Shown piece after piece: positions 53,625-61,114 of a stretch of 64,000 bases of DNA; position 1 is the stretch's first letter, and the number at the start of each line of letters is the position of its first letter. A program made the position numbers and the translations under genes. Below the pieces are notes generated by a model, which worked only from the letters and a program-made list of their open reading frames with translations, did not search any database and was not told where the DNA came from. The DNA is taken from contig NZ_FOCV01000007.1 of NCBI RefSeq assembly GCF_900110205.1, positions 170,921-234,920 of the forward strand. Reading direction: 5' to 3'. The DNA comes from Rhizobium tibeticum (GTDB lineage: Bacteria; Pseudomonadota; Alphaproteobacteria; Rhizobiales; Rhizobiaceae).

Positions 53625-54515
53625 TCAGCTCCCGTAGATCGCCGCGTTCAACGCACGGACGGCGCCTGCAGTGCGGGGGCCGAAACCAAGCAGGTGCAGG
53701 CCGTCCATACGGATGATCGCCTTGTTCTGCGCCGCGGGTGTCAGGGCCAGTGCGGGCTGCTTGAGAAGGTCTTCATCCCCAGGACCCGAGCCATCGCCGC
53801 GGTTCATCATCAAAATGACCTCGGGCTTTGCTTCCACGATCGCTTCGTCGGTCAGCGGCTTGTAGCCGGGGAAATTGCCCACCGCATTGACGGAGCCCGA
53901 AAGCTTGATGATGCCGTCGGCAGCAGTGCCGGTACCGGATGCCATGATCTTGCCGCCCTGCATGCTGAGGATAAAGAGGACACGCTTGCGCTCGCTTTCG
54001 GGCCGCTTCGTGGCGTCGGAAATCGCCGCGTCGAGGTCTGCGCCGACCTTTTCCTCCAATGCCTTTGCCTTGTCCGGCTGCCCGAGGAGTTCGCCGACGC
54101 GGTCGATCTTGGCGAGGATGCCCTCACGCGTATAGGCATTCGGGACGGTCTCGAAGGGAACGCTGGCGCTCTTTAGAACATTCAGTGCTTCCGGAGGTCC
54201 GGATCCTTCGATGGCGATGATGGCCGTCGGGTTCATCGCAAGGATGCCTTCCGGCGACAGGGCGCGCATGTAGCCTATGTCGGGCAGCTTCATCGCCGCT
54301 TCGGGATACATGCTCGTCGTGTCGCGGGCGATCAGCCGATCCTGCTCACCGAGCGCGTAGACGATCTCGGTGACGTCGCCGCCGACCGATACGAGGCGCG
54401 TCGTATCCAGTGTCTCGGCCGCCAGGGAATTCGAGACGGGAGCCAGCGACAGCACGATAGCCGCCACCGAAAACGCCAGTGCCCAAAGCCGCTGGTGGCG
54501 CGGTTCCTTACGCAT
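53625..54515 (-). CDS. hmuT: Periplasmic haem-binding protein HmuT
   Basis: A 296-residue cluster-A binding protein. It has a signal peptide (about 1-33, ending SNSLAAE) and the haem-protein family segments RLVSVGGDVTEIVYALGEQDRLIARDTTSMYP and GYMRALSPEGILAMNPTAIIAIEGSGPP. The axial Tyr ligand is probably in the TTSMYPE region. ATG 54515 is preceded by AAGGGG. It hands haem to HmuUV. Confidence 0.94.
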   Translation of the reverse strand: MRKEPRHQRLWALAFSVAAIVLSLAPVSNSLAAETLDTTRLVSVGGDVTEIVYALGEQDRLIARDTTSMYPEAAMKLPDIGYMRALSPEGILAMNPTAIIAIEGSGPPEALNVLKSASVPFETVPNAYTREGILAKIDRVGELLGQPDKAKALEEKVGADLDAAISDATKRPESERKRVLFILSMQGGKIMASGTGTAADGIIKLSGSVNAVGNFPGYKPLTDEAIVEAKPEVILMMNRGDGSGPGDEDLLKQPALALTPAAQNKAIIRMDGLHLLGFGPRTAGAVRALNAAIYGS

Positions 54516-54528
54516 CTTCAACCCCTTC

Positions 54529-55581
54529 TCAAGCCGCGACGCTTGTTCCTGTGCGCGGCAGGTTTTCCATGATGGAGCGCCAATCGTCGCGCTCATCGGT
54601 GCCCTCCTTCCGCTTGCCGAAGAACTGGATGATCATTTCGCCATCGCCATTGTATGCCTCGAGCGAGGTTACATGGCCGTCCTTCGTCGGCTTGCGCACG
54701 GCCCAGGTCTCGGCAATGTGATCCTGCCGAAGGTGCAAGTGGAATGTCGGATCGAGAACGTTGATCCACGGACCCATCAGCTGCACGTTGAAGATAGGGC
54801 CGGAATGGATCTGGACGATTCCATTGTTGGCCACGAAGCACATGACCGGCAGGCCTGCCTTGACCGAAGCGTGCATCATCTCTGCCGTCGCCGTGTTGTC
54901 GAGTTGCCAGGCATAGTCGTCGCCGACAGTGCGGACGGCAACCTGGCGACCGATCTTCAGCTTGCGCAGCATCCCAAAGAACTCATGCGTGTCGGTGAGC
55001 TTGCTCCAGTGCTGGCGTAGCTCGTCGCGCGTGACCTCGCCACTCTCGCTTATCGACGAGGGTGTCGGATCGGCGACGAATTCCTGCGACTGATCCTCAA
55101 GCTTCAGATCCCGGACGATGGCGTGATAAGCCTCGACATTCGATTTCGGGCGAAGATGCACCTTGTGAACTGCGTTTCCGGCCTTGTCGAAGTATTGCAG
55201 GCTGAGACGCTCCTGTTCGCCATCTCGCTTGGAAACAGCAAAGCCGTGCGCCCAGCGATCGGGGAAAATGCGCAAGTCGATGTTTTCCCCAAGGACGATC
55301 GAGGCATGCGGTCCGGCGGTGATGTTTTCGTAAACGCCGATCGTCTCGTGAACGGCGCTTTCGTTGCGAGAAAGGGCCATGACTTCGCCGAGTTCAGCGA
55401 CCCGCTCCAGAAGCTTCAAAGCGCTGCCATCGATGCGGGTTGCGCTGATGCCAACCTCGGCCGCGACGAGCGCTGCTTCGGAAATCTGAAGCTGAGCTGC
55501 GATGTCGCGCTCACGCATCTTCGGATTTTCTGCGCGAAATGCGCGAATGTCGGCGGGAGCCGGTTTCGTGGTCTCAGTCAT
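54529..55581 (-). CDS. hmuS: Haem-degrading / haem-transfer protein HmuS
   Basis: A 350-residue cytoplasmic haem-utilisation protein (ChuS/HemS family, two tandem repeats). Repeat one has LGENIDLRIFPDRWAHGF and repeat two has GIVQIHSGPIFNVQLMGPWINVLDPTFHLHLR. It accepts haem from the ABC importer, and relatives release iron from it. It is 9 bp after hmuP and 13 bp before hmuT. Confidence 0.94.
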   Translation of the reverse strand: MTETTKPAPADIRAFRAENPKMRERDIAAQLQISEAALVAAEVGISATRIDGSALKLLERVAELGEVMALSRNESAVHETIGVYENITAGPHASIVLGENIDLRIFPDRWAHGFAVSKRDGEQERLSLQYFDKAGNAVHKVHLRPKSNVEAYHAIVRDLKLEDQSQEFVADPTPSSISESGEVTRDELRQHWSKLTDTHEFFGMLRKLKIGRQVAVRTVGDDYAWQLDNTATAEMMHASVKAGLPVMCFVANNGIVQIHSGPIFNVQLMGPWINVLDPTFHLHLRQDHIAETWAVRKPTKDGHVTSLEAYNGDGEMIIQFFGKRKEGTDERDDWRSIMENLPRTGTSVAA

Positions 55582-55590
55582 GTCCTAGCC

Positions 55591-55773
55591 CTACTTATTG
55601 AGAATGAGTTTGCCCTGACGGGTGATTTTCATGCGGTAGACCACGCCATCGTGACGGATCATGATCTCGGTCGCTCCGCGAAAAATGTCTGCACTTTCCA
55701 AAACGCGCATGTCTGCCGTTGGTTCGCGCTGCAGCGACGCGTGGCGAAAGGTATCTGGCTTCTCAACCATCAT
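55591..55773 (-). CDS. hmuP: Haem uptake protein HmuP
   Basis: A 60-residue protein with the family core ESADIFRGATEIMIRHDGVVYRMKITRQGKLILNK. HmuP is a small coactivator needed for expression of the haem receptor gene in Bradyrhizobium. The frame is open to 55854, but that extension covers the iron box at 55836-55850, so the start is placed at 55773 (MMVEKPDTF) to fit the usual length. First gene of the hmuPSTUV operon. Confidence 0.85.
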   Translation of the reverse strand: MMVEKPDTFRHASLQREPTADMRVLESADIFRGATEIMIRHDGVVYRMKITRQGKLILNK

Positions 55774-55835
55774 TGTCGGTCGGTTATGTCCGCTCGATCC
55801 GCGGCGCCCAACGCCGGGAAAATCCATAATTATCT

Positions 55836-55850
55836 TGACTCTCATAGTCA
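55836..55850. promoter_or_regulatory. Iron-responsive operator (RirA-type IRO box) upstream of hmuP
   Basis: TGACTCTCATAGTCA is an exact TGA-N9-TCA palindrome, the rhizobial iron-responsive operator bound by RirA. It lies in the divergent region between hmuP and the secreted-protein/tonB genes and could control both. Confidence 0.7.
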
Positions 55851-55919
55851 TCATTTTTTAATGACGCAATAGCGGAGTTTGCAAGTCAAGTTTAGAGTCT
55901 TTTGATGGAGGGAATAGCA

Positions 55920-56357
55920 GTGAGCAAGATTGCAGCGCTTTTGACGAGCGGTCTGATCGTGGTTGCGAGTGCGTCACACGTTCTTGCTCAGGATGCTGCA
56001 GCAAACTCCCCGGCCAAAGGCCTCGAGGTCGAGTTGAACGGCCTCGCTCCGTCGCAGAAGGGCTGCATGATGACCTTCGTTGCGCTCAACAATCTCCCCG
56101 CGCCGATCACCAAGATCTCCTTCGAGCTTGCTTTCTTCAACGACAAGAACGCGGTCGACCGGGTGACCGTGTTGGACTTCCGCGATCTGCCGCAAGGCAA
56201 GAAGCGCGTGCGCCAGTTCGACATGCCGAACGTCAAGTGCGAGAGCGTGACGCGCCTGTTGATCAACGATGCGCCGGTTTGCGACGGCCCGGCCACGGGA
56301 GAGTGCATGAAGCGTCTTGTCACCCGTTCACAGGCTTCCGTTCCTTTCGAGGGTTGA
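55920..56357 (+). CDS. Secreted protein upstream of tonB, unknown function
   Basis: A 145-residue exported protein starting at GTG 55920 with GGAGGG at optimal distance; the in-frame ATG at 55905 overlaps that ribosome site. Signal peptide to about SHVLAQ. The mature protein has a beta-rich region, KISFELAFFNDKNAVDRVTVLDFRDLPQGKKRVRQFDMP, and several Cys (GCMMTF, VKCESV, PVCDGP, GECMK). The family is conserved near rhizobial tonB but not assigned; a role in iron uptake is inferred. Confidence 0.8.
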   Translation: MSKIAALLTSGLIVVASASHVLAQDAAANSPAKGLEVELNGLAPSQKGCMMTFVALNNLPAPITKISFELAFFNDKNAVDRVTVLDFRDLPQGKKRVRQFDMPNVKCESVTRLLINDAPVCDGPATGECMKRLVTRSQASVPFEG

Positions 56358-56416
56358 GTGGTTCGCCGGCATGACAGCCGGCGGGTTTCTGTTTCAACTG
56401 GCCGAGGCAGGCACAA

Positions 56417-57700
56417 ATGGCAGTTTCACCAACATCCAAATCGAGAGTCATTGTCGTTGAGGAGCCGGTCGCCGACATCGGAATGAACGACAACAATCCC
56501 GGCATGCATCCCGGGCATGAATTGTCGGATCTTCGTAACCTGCCGCGCCAGCCGGCTGCCGAGGTCTCCATCCACTACGCCCGCCTGGCAATGATTGAAT
56601 CCTTCCCGCAGGATCCGCAGAGTGCGAGCAACACCGTCGCTGCTGCGCCATCGATGGATGCCAGCGTCGAAAAGGATGAGGGCAAAAGACCACATCAGCG
56701 TCATGTGGTGATGGCTTGTCTCAGCTCTCTTGCTTGCCATGTGGCTGTTATCGCGATCCTGGTCGTCGGGTTCGTGGTCACGCCACACGATCCGGTTGAA
56801 GAGGCCGGCGAGGTGATGAGTGTTATTATCCTTGGCGATTCAGAGGCAGACCAGGCGGCCGCAGGCGAAAAAGCTGAAGAGCCACAGCCTGAGCAGATCG
56901 TGGCCGAGACCGTTCAGACGCAGACTGTGCAGCCGACTGCGATGTCGACGACGGAGCCTACAGAATCGGTGGCTGTTGCGCCGGCGCAAGAGGTCACGCG
57001 CGTTTCCCCGGAAAACGTCGTTGCCGCGCAACCCGAAATCCTGACCTCGCTATCGCCGGCCGAGACATCCGTGGTGCAGCCGATGGCGACGCAAGTGCCG
57101 TCGCAGCTTCCTGCCGAGACGCCTCCCGTTGCCCAGGCCGCGCCGGAGGAGGTTAAGCCGGTCCAGCCGATGGAAACAGCGGCGGTCGCTCCGCAACCGG
57201 ATAAGCCGACGCTTGAACCCAAGCCGAAGACGGAAAAGCCCGTCACAAAGCCGGTCGAGAACAAGGAGCCGCCGAAGAAGGCCAAACCATCTGCGGGGTC
57301 GGGCGGTGAAAACAGGCAGGATTCCAAGAAGGGATCCGTCGAGGGGACCGAGACAGCAACCTCGAACCAAAATTCGCGTGGCTCCGGTAGCCGCGGCGGT
57401 GCGGGGAGCGCAGCCATTGCCAACTACCCCGGCAAAGTGCAGTCGCGAATCCGCCGCTCCGTCAGGGTGCCGTCGCAGTACAAGCGCATGAGCACGTCCA
57501 TGAGCGTCCGCGTTCGCCTCACAATTGGCGCCAGCGGCGATCTGAGCGGTCTTTCGATCGCGCACAGCTCAGGTATCCCCGAGCTGGATCAGGCTGTTGT
57601 CGAGGGTATTCGCCGAGCGGCACCGTTCCCTCCGCTCCCCAGCGAGTGGGGCAAACCGGTCTGGTCCTTCAATCAGGACGTTCAGGTGACGGGTCGTTGA
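56417..57700 (+). CDS. tonB: TonB energy-transducing protein
   Basis: A 427-residue TonB with an unusually long cytoplasmic N-terminus (about 98 residues) before the single anchor helix (MACLSSLACHVAVIAILVVGFVV). A Pro/Glu/Lys/Gln-rich periplasmic spacer (about 140-320) leads to a C-terminal TonB domain (YPGKVQSRIRRSVRVPSQY, GLSIAHSSGIPELDQAVVEGIRRAAPFPPLP). It couples the proton gradient to outer-membrane haem/siderophore receptors. No exbBD genes follow. Confidence 0.92.
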   Translation: MAVSPTSKSRVIVVEEPVADIGMNDNNPGMHPGHELSDLRNLPRQPAAEVSIHYARLAMIESFPQDPQSASNTVAAAPSMDASVEKDEGKRPHQRHVVMACLSSLACHVAVIAILVVGFVVTPHDPVEEAGEVMSVIILGDSEADQAAAGEKAEEPQPEQIVAETVQTQTVQPTAMSTTEPTESVAVAPAQEVTRVSPENVVAAQPEILTSLSPAETSVVQPMATQVPSQLPAETPPVAQAAPEEVKPVQPMETAAVAPQPDKPTLEPKPKTEKPVTKPVENKEPPKKAKPSAGSGGENRQDSKKGSVEGTETATSNQNSRGSGSRGGAGSAAIANYPGKVQSRIRRSVRVPSQYKRMSTSMSVRVRLTIGASGDLSGLSIAHSSGIPELDQAVVEGIRRAAPFPPLPSEWGKPVWSFNQDVQVTGR

Positions 57701-57707
57701 CAAAATA

Positions 57708-57722
57708 TGACTGAAATAATCA
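57708..57722. promoter_or_regulatory. Iron-responsive operator upstream of the DUF2325-haem monooxygenase operon
   Basis: TGACTGAAATAATCA fits TGA-N9-TCA. It is followed at 57725-57742 by an inverted repeat, TTTATA-N6-TATAAA, that may be part of the promoter or an Irr-type element. Confidence 0.65.
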
Positions 57723-57811
57723 ACTTTATACTTTACTATAAAAATCAAGTTTAATAAGGTCCGCTCGCACACGCAGGGTCGTGTGACGATCAACGAGCGA
57801 ACGGGTGGGCA

Positions 57812-58219
57812 ATGGCTCGAAAGACGAAGAAGGGTTCCAACCGCGAGATCCGCGTCAACGCGAATTTCGAGACGGTTCAGGAAGCGTCCGGGCGGTCCAA
57901 ACTTGATGGACGCAGTTTCCTGTATGTCGGCGGACGGGACTGCCAGGTGGCGCATCTTCGCCAGATCGCAAGCAACTTTGGGGCAGAGCTGATCCACCAC
58001 GACGGTGGTTTGCGCGAGGCCGTCTCCCGCATCGATACCGTGCTTCCCTCGGTCGACTGCGTCTTTTGCCCGATCGACTGTATCAGCCACGATGCCTGCC
58101 TGCGCGTGAAGACGGGCTGCAAGAAATTCGGCAAGGCTTTCATCCCGCTTCGAAACGGCAGCAAGTCCAGTCTGGAACGTGCGCTGCAGACAATGAACGA
58201 ACGAGACAATTCCCGATGA
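57812..58219 (+). CDS. DUF2325 protein in iron-controlled operon
   Basis: A 135-residue protein with the DUF2325 pattern: FLYVGGRDCQVAHLRQIASNFGAELIHHDGGL followed by CVFCPIDCISHDACLRVKTGCKKFGKAFIPL. The repeated cysteines suggest metal or redox chemistry. It starts an operon of three genes that ends in a haem monooxygenase-like protein, and is preceded by an iron box. Its function is unknown. Stop and next start overlap by 4 bp. Confidence 0.88.
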   Translation: MARKTKKGSNREIRVNANFETVQEASGRSKLDGRSFLYVGGRDCQVAHLRQIASNFGAELIHHDGGLREAVSRIDTVLPSVDCVFCPIDCISHDACLRVKTGCKKFGKAFIPLRNGSKSSLERALQTMNERDNSR

Positions 58220-58476
58220 ATGAAGAACGCCTTGACGGGGTCATGATGATCGGCCTGCACAAGCTTGCCGCTCAAAGAGGTGACGGCCTTGTGCCGGAGC
58301 TTTACGATCTGCTGCTTCGCAATGCCAGGCGCAGAGACTATCCCAACGTGTCGGAGTTTCCGCTCTGGGAGGCACGGATGCCCGGGCAGCAGCCGGAAAA
58401 GCCGCTTGGTTTGGACGCTGCAAACGGCAATAATGTTGTGGCCTTCGCGCCTGAGCGCGCTGGCGTGAAAGGCTAA
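58216..58476 (+). CDS. Small protein of unknown function between DUF2325 and hmuQ
   Basis: An 86-residue protein starting MNEERLDGVMMIGLHKLAAQ, coupled to DUF2325 by an ATGA overlap. It is soluble, with a conserved-looking middle (ELYDLLLRNARRRDYPNVSEFPLWEARMPG). I do not recognise the family. Position in the iron operon suggests a role in haem or iron handling. Confidence 0.75.
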   Translation: MNEERLDGVMMIGLHKLAAQRGDGLVPELYDLLLRNARRRDYPNVSEFPLWEARMPGQQPEKPLGLDAANGNNVVAFAPERAGVKG

Positions 58477-58492
58477 CGGTAAGGATCCTGCC

Positions 58493-58807
58493 ATGTATAT
58501 TGCGATGAACCGCTTCAAGGTTGCGGTCGGATCGGAGGCAGACTTCGAGGATGTCTGGCGCAATCGCGATTCCAGCCTCTCGCAGGTTCCAGGCTTCGTC
58601 GAGTTCCGCCTGCTGCGGGGCAGGACGAATACGGAGGAGGAATACACGCTGTTTTCCTCGCACACCCTCTGGCAGAGCGAGGAGGACTTCGTGAACTGGA
58701 CGAAGTCCGAAAACTTTCGCGCCGCGCACCGCAGTGCCGGTGAACGCAAGGCGATGTACAAGGGGCCGCCGGTTTTCGAAGGCTTCAACGTCGTGGCCGG
58801 CATCTGA
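58493..58807 (+). CDS. hmuQ: IsdG-like haem-degrading monooxygenase
   Basis: A 104-residue ABM/IsdG-fold protein. The catalytic Asn-Trp-His triad can be placed at Asn6, Trp69 and His79 (MNRFKV, FVNWTKSENFRAAH), with the Trp-His spacing of ten as in IsdG. Rhizobial and Brucella relatives (HmuQ, BhuQ) open the haem ring to release iron. The upstream operon carries an iron box, and the hmu uptake operon is close by. Confidence 0.87.
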   Translation: MYIAMNRFKVAVGSEADFEDVWRNRDSSLSQVPGFVEFRLLRGRTNTEEEYTLFSSHTLWQSEEDFVNWTKSENFRAAHRSAGERKAMYKGPPVFEGFNVVAGI

Positions 58808-59113
58808 ATGGCCGAGCAGGACCCGGATCGTGTCGAAGTCCTGTCGGTGCTGCCATCGCCGAAACGCTCTCCTTTTATCATGACGATCTTGGCTTCGAGC
58901 GGATCATCCACCAGTCTCCAGACTGTCTGATCCTGCGACGCGACGAGATGGAGTTGCAGCTGGCGCGAGCGAGCGCTATGCGAGGCGACGTCCGTCTATC
59001 TCAGTGGCGGTCGAATTGTTGCGCTGCATGCGCCCCGCTTGAGCGACGGCCATGGCGTAGGGAAGAATTCTCTATCCATGACCCGATGGCAATCTGCTTT
59101 CGGTTTGGGCGCA
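58808..59113 (+). pseudogene. Frameshifted VOC (glyoxalase/bleomycin-resistance-like) gene
   Basis: A VOC-superfamily protein can be read only across frames: VEVLSVLP, then AETLSFYHDDLGFERIIHQS and DCLILRRDEMELQL. Another frame gives CEATSVYLSGGRIVALHAPRL, and a third gives IHDPMAICFRFGR. At least three frame changes break it. It starts right after the haem monooxygenase gene. Confidence 0.7.
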
Positions 59114-59127
59114 TACCCCCTGATCGA

Positions 59128-59496
59128 TCAGCCTCGGCGGACGAAGGCGCCCACCGCGATCGCCAGCCAGCCGAACATCATGGCAAATCCGCCCGTGGGT
59201 GCGGCCATCGGAAACAAACCGGAACCCGCATAGCGCAAAGCGACGAGATCGCCGGCAAACAGAAGTGTGCCAGCGCCTATAAGGAGGCCGGCCAGCCATG
59301 CGGTCCTTAGCTTCTCGGCGCCGATGGCAAGAGCAAGCAGGGTAGGGCCGTGCGCCAGGCACATTGCCGAAGCCGAAGCGACGAGATGCGCGTCGCCGCC
59401 GCCATGCGCTGCGGCAGCCGCCAGCGCCACGCCGGCAAGGCCGAACAGGCCGGCAAACAGATAAAGTAGCGGCGCAATACGCGCGTTCAGCGTCAT
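59128..59496 (-). CDS. DUF423 small membrane protein
   Basis: A 122-residue protein with four hydrophobic helices (LLYLFAGLFGLAGVALAAAAAHG, CLAHGPTLLALAIGAEKL, WLAGLLIGAGTLLFAGDLVAL, PTGGFAMMFGWLAIAVGAFV). It matches the DUF423/YgdD family, which has no assigned function. Nine base pairs upstream on the same strand lies the truncated haemoglobin gene, so the two are co-transcribed. Confidence 0.9.
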   Translation of the reverse strand: MTLNARIAPLLYLFAGLFGLAGVALAAAAAHGGGDAHLVASASAMCLAHGPTLLALAIGAEKLRTAWLAGLLIGAGTLLFAGDLVALRYAGSGLFPMAAPTGGFAMMFGWLAIAVGAFVRRG

Positions 59497-59504
59497 GGCT
59501 GGTC

Positions 59505-59894
59505 CTATTCCTTGTTCTGCATGTGATATGCGAGCCGTTCGATGGGCGGCAGGATGATCTCGCGCAGCTTCGGATTGGCGATGGTTTCTTCAAGCGCGCG
59601 GCGAAAGCAGAGCAGCCATTCGTCGCGTTCCGCGGGACCGATCTGGGCAACGAAATGCCGGCTTCTGAGGCGTGGATGGCCGCGCTTATCGGTGTAGAGC
59701 GGCGGGCCGCCGAGATACCCTGTCAGGTATTCGTAGAATTTCTCCCGGCTGCCGTCCAGTGATGGCGGATGGACGGCGCGGACATGGTGGGCCTCGGGCA
59801 GCGTATCCATCAGCTCATAGAAGCGGTGCGCCAGCGCACGCACGGCCGCGCCGCCGCCAATTGCCTCGTAAAGCGTAATGACTTTTTCCGCCAC
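59505..59894 (-). CDS. glbO: Group II truncated haemoglobin (2/2 type)
   Basis: A 129-residue 2-on-2 globin. Conserved features are YEAIGGGAAVRALAHRFYELM, the proximal-His region GHPRLRSRHF, and the G8 Trp in DEWLLCFRRAL, characteristic of group II. It probably binds oxygen or NO/peroxide. ATG 59894 begins MAEKVITLYEAIGGG. It is divergent from the TetR gene region downstream. Confidence 0.92.
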   Translation of the reverse strand: MAEKVITLYEAIGGGAAVRALAHRFYELMDTLPEAHHVRAVHPPSLDGSREKFYEYLTGYLGGPPLYTDKRGHPRLRSRHFVAQIGPAERDEWLLCFRRALEETIANPKLREIILPPIERLAYHMQNKE

Positions 59895-60005
59895 TGTTCC
59901 ATTCCTCGAAAATCCAACCCTTCATGCACTGCGAGGAAGACGACCGCAACCACCGGGATCAGTGCGCGGCAATTCGCCCGTCGTCGGCCTGCGGTGACAA
60001 ATTTC

Positions 60006-60034
60006 TTGACAAAACCGTCTGGACGGTATCTTTT
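60006..60034 (+). promoter_or_regulatory. TetR promoter-operator (ACCGTC-N2-GACGGT)
   Basis: TTGACA at 60006-60011 is a consensus -35. ACCGTCTGGACGGT (60014-60027), a perfect 6-base-arm palindrome, lies between it and the -10 position, and the TetR gene starts 14 bp later. The layout is typical of autorepression. Confidence 0.7.
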
Positions 60035-60040
60035 ATCAAA

Positions 60041-60601
60041 ATGTCACTCGCTCATCATCGCCGCAAACAGCCTCTCATCGTGCGCCAGCAGTTGCTGGAT
60101 GTGGCCGCTCGCCTGACGATGGAGCAAGGTATGGCTGCTGTGACACTGGATGCCGTGTCCGGCGCTTCAGGGGTCAGCAAGGGCGGGCTGTTGCACCACT
60201 TTCCGACGAAGAATGCGCTGCTGGATGCCCTTTTTGAAAGCCTCCTCGATCGTTTTGACGCTGATATCAATGAGCGCATGCGCGAAGACCCGGTGCCGCA
60301 TGGCCGTTTCAGCCGGGCCTATCTGCGTGCCGTCGCCGATCTCAGGGACAGTCCCGACGAGGCGGCCCATTGGGCTCAGGTCGCGGTCGCGTTGCTTGCT
60401 GAGCCACGGCTTCGGCATCGCTGGCGCGCGTGGGTGCAGGAGCGGACGGAGGAATACGTCGGCACGGATTCGTCCGTCGATGCGCAGATCGTTCGGTTTG
60501 CGGCTGACGGCCTCTGGCTTGCCGACATGCTCGGCAGCCATGACAACGGCGGCGATCGGCATGCGCTGATTGCCCGTCTCGTCGAACTCACCAACAAGTA
60601 G
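60041..60601 (+). CDS. TetR-family repressor of an SMR efflux gene
   Basis: A 186-residue repressor with an N-terminal helix-turn-helix (about 12-60: MAAVTLDAVSGASGVSKGGLLHHFPTKNALLDALFE) and a C-terminal ligand domain. ATG 60041 (MSLAHHRRKQPLIVRQ) follows the operator. It is 14 bp upstream of the SMR gene and surely controls it. Confidence 0.9.
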   Translation: MSLAHHRRKQPLIVRQQLLDVAARLTMEQGMAAVTLDAVSGASGVSKGGLLHHFPTKNALLDALFESLLDRFDADINERMREDPVPHGRFSRAYLRAVADLRDSPDEAAHWAQVAVALLAEPRLRHRWRAWVQERTEEYVGTDSSVDAQIVRFAADGLWLADMLGSHDNGGDRHALIARLVELTNK

Positions 60602-60615
60602 AATAGGACCCCGCC

Positions 60616-60957
60616 ATGGCTCCCGCTGTCGTCTACGCGCTGCTCTTTGCTGCGATCGCGCTGGAGGTCATCGGCACGACGGCGCTGCAATTGTCGCAGC
60701 AGTTCACCCGCCTCGGGCCGACGGCTGTTCTGGTCATCTGCTACGCTGCCGCATTCTATTGCCTGTCGATAACGCTGAAGGTCATTCCCGTCGGCATCGC
60801 CTATGCAATCTGGAGCGCGCTCGGCATCGTGCTGATTTCCGCTGTCGGCCTCATCTATTTCAAGCAGCGGCTCGATGCGCCGGCGATCATCGGGCTGGGG
60901 CTGATCGTCGTCGGCGTGCTGGTGGTCAACCTTTTCTCAAAATCCGTCTCCCATTGA
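60616..60957 (+). CDS. Small multidrug resistance (SMR/EmrE-type) transporter
   Basis: A 113-residue four-helix transporter. The essential membrane Glu is Glu17 (AAIALEVIGTTALQLSQQF) and helix two has the conserved Gly/Tyr run ICYAAAFYCLSITLKVIPVGIAYAIWSALG. It exports quaternary cations or guanidinium-like compounds; the subtype (EmrE versus SugE/Gdx) is not settled by inspection. Co-transcribed with the TetR gene. Confidence 0.9.
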   Translation: MAPAVVYALLFAAIALEVIGTTALQLSQQFTRLGPTAVLVICYAAAFYCLSITLKVIPVGIAYAIWSALGIVLISAVGLIYFKQRLDAPAIIGLGLIVVGVLVVNLFSKSVSH

Positions 60958-61114
60958 TTTCGCCCGCATCCGGGCTCATCTGGCCACCTTGACCCGCTGC
61001 GATCCCCCAGAGTCGTCGCGACATTTGACCGCCGCCACGCGGGCTTGTGAAAAATGGCGCCATATCCATATCTTCTTGAACTTTTCACAGCCTATTTTAC
61101 GCATTGGACAACCC

